A stretch of 6,492 nt of DNA from CAZPLZ01 sp964587525 (GTDB lineage: Bacteria > Oederibacteriota > CAKKQC01). Positions 1-4,950 of the stretch are shown piece after piece; within the stretch, counting starts at the first letter, position 1, and each line of letters starts with the position of its first letter. The stretch is from assembly GCA_964587525.1 (NCBI GenBank), contig CAZPLZ010000184.1:1-6492 (forward strand). The letters are read 5' to 3'. A program made the position numbers and the translations under genes. The notes below the pieces were generated by a model that was not told where the DNA came from, did not search any database, and saw only the letters and a list, made by a program, of their open reading frames with translations.

Positions 1-321
1 CCGCCAAAGCAGCCTGACAAGGTTGATTTGGGCAAAGTGATAATTATCGGAGGCACACGGGGCTACATCAATCCCAAGAAAGGTGAGCAGGCCACGATTC
101 TTGTGCATCCCAAGGAGGCTGGGGAAATTCGCGTTCGGATATACAATCAACGCGGGGTTCTGGTGAGGACATTGACCAAGTACGCGAGTGGCGGGACAAC
201 AGAGGAGGTCCTCTGGGATTGTACGGACTCCTCGGGGGTCAAAGTGCCGGCTGGCGTTTATCCTGCCCTCATCGAAGCTCCGGGAGTTCATAAGAAGAAG
301 AAGTTGGCTGTGCTCTGGTAA
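1..321 (+). CDS. C-terminal fragment of a secreted/surface protein with FlgD-type Ig-like domain (5' end missing)
   Basis: The frame is open from the first base of the window, so this is the last 106 residues of a longer protein. The codon at 28 is TTG inside the open frame and is not a convincing start. Seen: a beta-rich domain with GYINPKKGE (residues 21-29), then EIRVRIYNQRGVLVRTL (42-58), then VLWDCTDSSGVKVPAGVYPA (70-89), ending KKKKLAVLW. The order 'V.iYn..G.lvrtl ... W.gtD..G..vpaGvY' is the signature of the FlgD Ig-like domain often found at the C-terminus of large secreted proteins, where it resembles sorting domains. The usual 'YPNP' opening is replaced by YINP. It sits 47 bp upstream of a PorV/PorQ-like barrel on the same strand, consistent with a cargo and outer-membrane partner. 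The function of the missing N-terminal part cannot be judged. Family call is fairly sure; export role is inference. Confidence 0.8.
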   Translation, partial: PPKQPDKVDLGKVIIIGGTRGYINPKKGEQATILVHPKEAGEIRVRIYNQRGVLVRTLTKYASGGTTEEVLWDCTDSSGVKVPAGVYPALIEAPGVHKKKKLAVLW

Positions 322-368
322 GGGCAGGGCGGGCAAGGATCCCGTTATAGCAAGGCAGCAGGAATTGT

Positions 369-1301
369 ATGTGTCTTTCCCGATTTAGCCTTTTCATTCT
401 GGCCGTATTCTGGATGGTAAGCCCCATGTCAAGCCAGGCTCGTGTGGCGGTGACGACTGCGCTGGACAAGGTGGAGGCCACACGGGCAGAGGCCCTGGGT
501 GGAGCTGCAACCGCGCTCGATTTGGATCATACCTTGGTCTGGCTGAATCCCGCTGCTCTCGCTCAGCTCTCGGACTCCGCGCTGACCCTGAGTGGACAGC
601 GGGGTTTCTTTGGGGAGTTTGCCGGGCAGGTCCTCTGGGCATTTCCTATTGCCAATGGCGCTCTTGCGCTGGGTGCCTTGTATTTCGATTCCGGCTCTAT
701 CACGTTGAATACTTCTGACGGAACTACTCGGACGATCAATGCCCAGCAGGACTTGGCGGGTTCCATCAGCTATGCCAGATCGTTACTGGTTAGAACGGTT
801 GGGGGTATTACCGTGAAGGGACTCCATAGCAAGTTGTTTGAAGCAGCGTCAGCCAATGCCGTGGCTGTGGATTTTGGAGTACAGCACCACCCCTATCAGG
901 CCGTTAAGGTTGGAGTCGCAGTTCAAAATCTTGGTACCAAGCTGAAGTATGTTAATCAGACATTTGAATTACCAGCAGTCATACGAGGGGGAGCAGCAGT
1001 AGAGTGGCATGCGGGAGGTTCGCCTTCCCAGAAGAACCTATTTGAGGGTGTGTTGATTACAGTTGTGGATACTGAGTATATGTTCGGGGATGGCTTGCTC
1101 ACCTGGCGAGGTGGATTGGAATACCTGTGGAAGAGAATGGTTGCTTTGAGAGCAGGGATACGCCTTCCATCTAAGGAGCAACTCGGTGGGTTCTCCGGAG
1201 GTCTTGGCCTGAAATCTGGGCGGTATCGGCTGGATTACGGCATCCAATTTGAAAATACGTTTGATGCGCCTCAGACAGTAAGCCTGACCGTTCTATGGTG
1301 A
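369..1301 (+). CDS. PorV/PorQ (UPF0164)-like outer-membrane beta-barrel protein
   Basis: A 310-residue protein, a usual length for this family. ATG at 369 is preceded by AGGA at 360-363 (5-nt spacing), and the start gives a clear signal peptide: hydrophobic core at about residues 6-17 and a likely cut after SQA (22-24). The mature N-terminus carries the family hallmark RAEALGGAATAL (39-50) followed by WLNPAALAQL (58-67), matching the 'ARa..lGGA.tA..d......NPA.L' pattern of PorV/PorQ proteins. The rest alternates short amphipathic strands and turns, as in a barrel of the FadL/OmpP1 type, and the chain ends in VSLTVLW, a terminal aromatic residue as expected for BAM-dependent insertion. In Bacteroidota, PorV acts with the type IX secretion system to carry cargo to the surface. 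Homologues also occur in phyla where no such system is shown, so the role here is inferred from family and from the upstream FlgD-like protein. Confidence 0.82.
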   Translation: MCLSRFSLFILAVFWMVSPMSSQARVAVTTALDKVEATRAEALGGAATALDLDHTLVWLNPAALAQLSDSALTLSGQRGFFGEFAGQVLWAFPIANGALALGALYFDSGSITLNTSDGTTRTINAQQDLAGSISYARSLLVRTVGGITVKGLHSKLFEAASANAVAVDFGVQHHPYQAVKVGVAVQNLGTKLKYVNQTFELPAVIRGGAAVEWHAGGSPSQKNLFEGVLITVVDTEYMFGDGLLTWRGGLEYLWKRMVALRAGIRLPSKEQLGGFSGGLGLKSGRYRLDYGIQFENTFDAPQTVSLTVLW

Positions 1302-1313
1302 ACGAGTCCATAG
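1293..1313 (+). terminator. Weak hairpin over the stop codon of the barrel gene
   Basis: CTATGG (1293-1298) and CCATAG (1308-1313) form a perfect 6-bp inverted repeat with a 9-nt loop that contains the TGA stop; one extra wobble pair is possible at the base. A few T residues follow (1318-1320, 1324-1326) but no proper T-run. It may be a weak terminator or chance. Confidence 0.25.
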
Positions 1314-1453
1314 GCAATTTGGGTTTGCTCGACTTCGGTCTCATACATTCCCATGATAATTGTTCTGAGGAAGGGCAGTTTCACTTGCATGAAGGCAGGC
1401 CCGGCGCACATTGATCGCATGCATCAGCAGGCCACGCTATCGCGCAGGGAAAT

Positions 1454-1482
1454 AATTGTCAACTAATTGTTTCCACAATTGT
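1454..1482. promoter_or_regulatory. Candidate operator: phased AATTGT copies
   Basis: AATTGT occurs at 1454-1459, 1465-1470 and 1477-1482, with start-to-start distances of 11 and 12 bp, close to one helical turn, so all three copies face nearly the same side of the DNA. A fourth copy lies at 1358-1363. The last copy is part of ACAATTGT, which is itself a palindrome. AbrB-fold regulators favour AT-rich flexible DNA, and an AbrB-like gene starts 108 bp downstream of the last copy, so auto-regulation is a reasonable guess. The repeats are seen; the binding is inference. Confidence 0.35.
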
Positions 1483-1484
1483 TG
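1460..1484 (+). repeat. Inverted repeat with one-base bulge
   Basis: CAACTAATTGT (1460-1470) pairs with ACAATTGTTG (1475-1484) across a TTCC loop (1471-1474), giving ten pairs with a single bulged T (1464). The stem is AT-rich and no T-run follows, so an intrinsic terminator is unlikely. As double-stranded DNA it could be an operator dyad. It overlaps the phased AATTGT copies, and the two may be the same element seen in two ways. Confidence 0.4.
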
Positions 1485-1523
1485 CTAAGCCGTATCTTCC
1501 ACTCGCTACGCCGGCACCCACTT

Positions 1524-1587
1524 GCGAGTATAGTGCGGGTCATCCGAGGCCGGTGTGGTAAAGTAGTACCGGAGGCAAGCGAGTATA
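1524..1587. repeat. Direct repeat GCGAGTATA flanking the AbrB gene's leader
   Basis: GCGAGTATA appears at 1524-1532 and again at 1579-1587, 55 bp apart, the second copy ending three bases before the ATG of the AbrB-like gene. Each copy overlaps a -10-like hexamer (TATAGT at 1529, TATAAC at 1584). It could be a pair of regulator half-sites near the promoter, or coincidence; nine matching bases in so short a region is only modest evidence. Confidence 0.25.
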
Positions 1588-1590
1588 ACT

Positions 1591-1860
1591 ATGGCCTACA
1601 GCGTTGGCCTTAAGGGCCAGATCGTCATCGCCAAGGAGATTCGTGAGCGCCTGGGGGTGGAACCCGGCTGGGTCACTATGCAGCGCCTCGCGGGTGACCA
1701 CGTGGAGGTGTATTTCCTGCCGCCGAGCCACCGAAGGTCCCTCAAGGGCAGCCTCGCAAGACACATCAAAGCGCGTGTGGCACCGGGCGCGGCGTGGGGT
1801 AATGCCCGGCAGGCGGCCTGGAGCGCTGCGGTCAAGGAGGTGCCGCCTAGAACTGCATGA
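1591..1860 (+). CDS. AbrB/MazE/VapB-family DNA-binding protein, apparently an orphan antitoxin
   Basis: An 89-residue protein. Residues 3-45 match the swapped-hairpin AbrB fold: SVGLKGQIVIAKEIRERLGV (4-23), EPGWVTMQRLAGDHVEVYFLPP (24-45, two strands), close to the family pattern 'kGQivIPkeiRerLgl.pGd.v'; the usual IPKE proline is Ala here. The tail has KGSLARH (52-58) and AWGNARQAAWSAAV (68-81), the type of C-terminal segment by which antitoxins of this family grip a PIN-domain toxin. The start has no close Shine-Dalgarno: GGAGG at 1571-1575 is 15 nt away. A stop codon at 1564-1566 limits the frame upstream. No toxin follows: the next gene, 10 bp on, is a dehydrogenase. It may regulate this operon, or be a relic of a toxin-antitoxin pair. 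Antitoxin ancestry is well supported; present role is open. Confidence 0.8.
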   Translation: MAYSVGLKGQIVIAKEIRERLGVEPGWVTMQRLAGDHVEVYFLPPSHRRSLKGSLARHIKARVAPGAAWGNARQAAWSAAVKEVPPRTA

Positions 1861-1870
1861 AGTGAGATAA

Positions 1871-2923
1871 GTGGCGGACAAGATGAGAGGGGTCGTGCTA
1901 CCGGGGAACAGCACGGTGGAGATCAGGGATTTTGCGGTTCCGGAACCCGGACCTGGGCAGGTCCTCATCAAGATGAAGGCTTCCACCGTGTGTGGGAGCG
2001 ACATCAGGGCCATCTATCGAAAGCATGAGGGCCACGGGCCGGAAAGCTACCAAGGCGTCATTGCAGGTCACGAACCTTGCGGGCAGGTCGTGCAGGTTGG
2101 TCCCAACTGCAAGCGATTGAGAGAACGAGACCGCGTCATTGTCTATCACATCTCCGGCTGCGGCCGGTGTCCTGACTGCCAGAGGGGGTACCAAATTCGT
2201 TGTACCAGCCCGCTCCGCGCCGCCTACGGATGGCAGCGTGATGGCGGCCATGCGGACTTCCTTCTGGCTGAGGAGCGCGATCTGATTGCGCTGCCGGATG
2301 CACTGACCTACACGGATGGCGCCCAGGTGGCCTGTGGATTTGGGACATGTTACGAGGCGCTCAAGCGAATCGGTGTGTCCGGCCGCGATACCGTTCTGGT
2401 GGTTGGCTTGGGGCCGGTTGGCATGGCGGCGTCGCTGCTGGCGAGGGCGATGGGCGCTTCCAAGGTCATCGGGGCGGAGACCATAGATGAGCGCCTCCAA
2501 CTTTCGCGAAAGCTGAACCTGGTCGACCACGCGTTTGGCTCCGGTGATGAGGCCTTGGAAAGAATCATGGAAGCCACCGGCGGCCAGGGGGTGAACGCGG
2601 CGATCGACTGTTCGGGCGATGCTGCTGGCCGCCTGCTGGCTATCAAGGCCACGCGCGCATGGGGAAGCGTGGCGTTTGTCGGCGAAGGGGGGACGGTCGC
2701 CTTCAGCCCTAGCCCAGATGTCATCCACAAATATCTGACGATCTACGGATCGTGGGTGACCAGTCTGGGGAACATGCAGGAGTTAGCCGGATGTCTCGTT
2801 CGCTGGAATCTGCATCCTGACCGCATCCTGACCCACACGTTCACCCTTGCCGAAGCGGCCCAGGCCTACGTCCTGATGGACAAGGGTCAATGCGGCAAGG
2901 TGGCGATCGTCTGGGATGATTGA
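1871..2923 (+). CDS. Zinc-dependent medium-chain alcohol/polyol dehydrogenase (MDR family)
   Basis: A 350-residue NAD(P)-dependent oxidoreductase of the zinc-containing MDR superfamily, full length. Seen: VCGSD (40-44) with the catalytic-zinc Cys41; GHEPCG (66-71) with His67 and Glu68; structural-zinc cysteines 97, 100, 103 and 111 in the CxxCxxCx7C spacing; Rossmann motif VVGLGPVG (177-184); and Glu203 at the end of the second strand, where an acidic residue usually favours NAD over NADP. Cys155 in VACGFGT is a candidate third catalytic-zinc ligand. The start is uncertain: GTG 1871, or ATG 1883, which gives the more typical opening MRGVVLPG; each has only a 3-base Shine-Dalgarno-like match 4 nt away. 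Substrate cannot be read from sequence. Lying between an AbrB-like gene (10 bp upstream) and a GH51 arabinofuranosidase (23 bp downstream), it may oxidise a sugar or polyol such as arabinose or arabinitol; that is inference. Confidence 0.9.
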   Translation: MADKMRGVVLPGNSTVEIRDFAVPEPGPGQVLIKMKASTVCGSDIRAIYRKHEGHGPESYQGVIAGHEPCGQVVQVGPNCKRLRERDRVIVYHISGCGRCPDCQRGYQIRCTSPLRAAYGWQRDGGHADFLLAEERDLIALPDALTYTDGAQVACGFGTCYEALKRIGVSGRDTVLVVGLGPVGMAASLLARAMGASKVIGAETIDERLQLSRKLNLVDHAFGSGDEALERIMEATGGQGVNAAIDCSGDAAGRLLAIKATRAWGSVAFVGEGGTVAFSPSPDVIHKYLTIYGSWVTSLGNMQELAGCLVRWNLHPDRILTHTFTLAEAAQAYVLMDKGQCGKVAIVWDD

Positions 2924-2932
2924 GCGGTTTTA

Positions 2933-2938
2933 TATAAT
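2933..2938 (+). promoter_or_regulatory. Perfect -10-like TATAAT just upstream of the GH51 gene
   Basis: TATAAT lies ten bases after the dehydrogenase stop in a locally AT-rich patch within GC-rich DNA. No good -35 exists at 16-18 bp (the sequence near 2909-2915 is GC-rich). If used, transcription would begin around 2945, almost on the GTG at 2947, implying a nearly leaderless mRNA. It could be an internal promoter or chance. Confidence 0.3.
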
Positions 2939-2946
2939 GTAGGGCC

Positions 2947-4896
2947 GTGTTTCAATACTGGTGGTGTGTATCCCTTGTGACCATGGTACTTTCATGGGGT
3001 GCCAGAGTGGAGGCAGCCGTGATTACAGTTGAGCTTGCAAAACCCGGCCCGGTGATATCGCCGTACCTCTACGGGCAGTTCATCGAGCATCTCGGCAGGT
3101 GCATCGACGGTGGTATCTGGGCCGAGATGCTGCACGACAGGAAGTTCCTGCTCGATCCAGGGAAATCGTGGGAGGTGGTGAAGCCGGAAGGGGCCGACTT
3201 TGAAGCCAAACCCGACCCTGCCGGTGCGTACGCTGGGGATCACTGCATGGCGCTGTGGGTTCGTGACGCCAAGGGCGGGAGGTGCGGCATCCGCCAGGGG
3301 GGTCTGGGTGTCGTCAAGGGAAAGGAGTATGCCGGCTACGCGATCCTGGCGAATATCGGCAAACCTGCGCCGGTGGAAATCCACCTCGCGTGGGGCGAAG
3401 GTCCCGGTGACGGGGAGACCGTGATCATCCGCAACGTAGGTCCGCGATACCGCAAATATCCGTTCCGCTTCCGCGCCGGGGCGACCACGGACTCGGCGCG
3501 TCTTTCACTATCTCTTTCCGGCCCGGCTTCTCTTTGGGTGGGGTGCCTTTCCCTCATGCCGGCCGATAACAGGAAGGGGATGCGTCCGGACACATTGGCG
3601 CTCATCAAAAAACTGGCGCCGCCGATCACGCGCTGGCCCGGTGGGAACTTTGTCTCCGGGTACAACTGGAAAGACGGGATCGGGGAAAGAGACCGGCGCC
3701 CCCCGCGATGGGAGCGGGCCTGGAGTGCCGTTGAGTCCAACGATTTCGGGATCGACGAGTTCATGGTTTTCTGCTCCGAGATCAGAACGGAAGCGTATAT
3801 CGCGGTCAACACCGGACTGGGCAGCGTGGAGGAAGCCGTCGAGCAGCTTGAATACGTCAGTGGTCCGGTCAGGACTCGGTGGGGGGGTGAGCGGGCACGG
3901 AACGGCCATGCCAAGCCTTATCGCGTTGTGTGGTGGGGAATCGGAAATGAGATGTACGGTCACTGGCAGCTTGGGAGTGTTCCAGTCGAGCAATACGCCG
4001 TACGCAACAACGCCTTCGTCACCGCCATGCGGGCAAAGGACCCTCGGATCAAAATCATCGCCGTCGGCTCGCCCGGTGGGTGGAATGACGTCATCTTGCC
4101 GGCCTGCGCGAAACACATGGACCTGCTGAGCGGTCATCACTACACGCTGCGGCACATGAACATGCCATTTTCTCCCGAGGATGCTGAAAAGTACCGGAAC
4201 AATTTCCCTGAGTATTCGGCCAGCGTGGCCAACGGCGTGCGCCATCTCGTGACGGACATGCGTGAGAGGCTGGGGACGGGCAAGCCTGAAACTGACCGGG
4301 TAAGGCTGGCCGTGGATGAGTGGGGTCTCGTCCGTGACTGGGACCAGAGGCCGGACGATCTGGGGATTGGATCATTCGAGACCTATTACCCGCTTGGGGA
4401 TACCATCGCCATTGCTCGGGGACTGCACGAGATCCTGCGCTCCGCTGACATCATTGCCATGGCGAACTGGGCTCAAACGGTGAACGTGATCGGGCTCATC
4501 AAAACCAGTAGAACGCATGCCGTGATGGAGGGCGCCGGGCACGTTTTTAGCCTGTACCGTGCCCATCTCGGAGGGGTGCATGTGCCGGTCTCCGTGCCGG
4601 ACGGGGTGCCGGTGGATGCGGTCGCAGGATGGAACCGCAAGAAGAAGGTTCTATCCATTGGTTTAATCAACCACTCACTGGATCGAAGTGTTACCGCCGC
4701 ACTTCAGTTGTCGGGAGGGACCGCCACCAAGCGGCTGGCGGGGTGGAGAATCACGGGGCCTGATCTTTTCGCCGTCAACGTGCCCGGAAAGCCGGAGCAG
4801 GTGGCCCCGACTTCATTGTCACGGGATCTGTCGCTCGATCAACCGCTCGATTTGCCCCCCCTGTCCATCACGCTGCTCAAATTGAAAGTGCGGTAG
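2947..4896 (+). CDS. Secreted GH51 alpha-L-arabinofuranosidase
   Basis: A 649-residue retaining glycoside hydrolase expected to remove terminal alpha-L-arabinofuranosyl units from arabinoxylan, arabinan or similar. Seen: GQFIEHLGRCIDGGIWAE (43-60), the family's N-terminal hallmark; an inserted beta-sandwich resembling CBM4/9 at about 70-205, closing with LWVGCLSLMP; RWPGGNFVSGYNW (229-241); the acid/base motif WGIGNEMYGHW with Glu335; SGHHYT (395-400); the nucleophile motif VDEWG with Glu458; and a C-terminal beta-domain from about 560. Both catalytic glutamates are present, so it should be active. A stop at 2935-2937 forces the start to 2947 (GTG) or later. Residues 1-23 are a hydrophobic export signal with a likely cut after VEA, though its N-terminal end lacks Lys or Arg, which is unusual. 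AGGG at 2941-2944 is too close for a normal Shine-Dalgarno. It is probably co-transcribed with the dehydrogenase. Confidence 0.93.
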   Translation: MFQYWWCVSLVTMVLSWGARVEAAVITVELAKPGPVISPYLYGQFIEHLGRCIDGGIWAEMLHDRKFLLDPGKSWEVVKPEGADFEAKPDPAGAYAGDHCMALWVRDAKGGRCGIRQGGLGVVKGKEYAGYAILANIGKPAPVEIHLAWGEGPGDGETVIIRNVGPRYRKYPFRFRAGATTDSARLSLSLSGPASLWVGCLSLMPADNRKGMRPDTLALIKKLAPPITRWPGGNFVSGYNWKDGIGERDRRPPRWERAWSAVESNDFGIDEFMVFCSEIRTEAYIAVNTGLGSVEEAVEQLEYVSGPVRTRWGGERARNGHAKPYRVVWWGIGNEMYGHWQLGSVPVEQYAVRNNAFVTAMRAKDPRIKIIAVGSPGGWNDVILPACAKHMDLLSGHHYTLRHMNMPFSPEDAEKYRNNFPEYSASVANGVRHLVTDMRERLGTGKPETDRVRLAVDEWGLVRDWDQRPDDLGIGSFETYYPLGDTIAIARGLHEILRSADIIAMANWAQTVNVIGLIKTSRTHAVMEGAGHVFSLYRAHLGGVHVPVSVPDGVPVDAVAGWNRKKKVLSIGLINHSLDRSVTAALQLSGGTATKRLAGWRITGPDLFAVNVPGKPEQVAPTSLSRDLSLDQPLDLPPLSITLLKLKVR

Positions 4897-4903
4897 GGCG
4901 TCC

Positions 4904-4941
4904 TCACCTCGGCCATGGGCGTGGTCATTCGGTGGAGGTGA
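4904..4941. terminator. Inverted repeat between convergent genes
   Basis: TCACCTC (4904-4910) and GAGGTGA (4935-4941) are a perfect 7-bp inverted repeat with a 24-nt loop, filling most of the 54-bp gap between the arabinofuranosidase stop and the stop of the minus-strand gene. There is no T-run on either side and the loop is long, so intrinsic termination is doubtful; the position is what makes it a candidate two-way stop. Confidence 0.2.
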
Positions 4942-4950
4942 TACGGCGGT

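Larger units (their letters stand above)
1302..1590. other. Intergenic gap with likely regulatory content
   Basis: This 289-bp stretch has no convincing gene in either direction. Its middle part (about 1351-1485) is visibly AT-rich and holds four AATTGT copies and a hairpin, annotated separately. Nearer the next gene are a TATAGT hexamer at 1529-1534, without a recognisable -35 at 16-18 bp, and a 9-bp direct repeat. It separates the barrel gene set from the AbrB-headed set, so it most likely carries the promoter of the latter. No tRNA-like or riboswitch-like fold was recognised by eye. Confidence 0.6.

Noticed and set aside
28..30. TTG as the true start of the first gene
   Set aside because: The frame is open upstream to the window edge, and a lone 97-residue FlgD-like domain without a signal is unlikely; it is better read as the end of a larger protein.
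1434..1462. Minus-strand promoter with a perfect TTGACA (complement of 1457-1462)
   Set aside because: The hexamer 17 bp downstream is TAGCGT, a poor -10, and it would transcribe toward the barrel gene's 3' end with no minus-strand gene to serve.
1857..1990. Hidden PIN-domain toxin after the antitoxin
   Set aside because: The frame from ATG 1857 stops after two codons and further in-frame stops follow; reading past the stop gives no acidic PIN motifs.
1540..2013. Minus-strand open frame of 157 codons across the AbrB-like gene and the dehydrogenase start
   Set aside because: The sequence shows no family pattern and it overlaps two well-supported plus-strand genes.
1898..2728. Minus-strand open frame of 276 codons
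   Set aside because: It lies wholly antisense to the dehydrogenase, whose zinc and Rossmann motifs are unmistakable. Its translation has no recognisable domain; long antisense frames are common in GC-rich DNA.
3508..4245. Minus-strand open frame of 245 codons inside the GH51 gene
   Set aside because: It is antisense to the catalytic region with conserved GH51 motifs; its Pro/Arg/Gly-rich translation looks like a shadow.
4911..4934. Small RNA or strong terminator in the loop between the convergent genes
   Set aside because: The gap is only 54 bp, the hairpin has a 24-nt loop and no T-run, and no promoter is visible.
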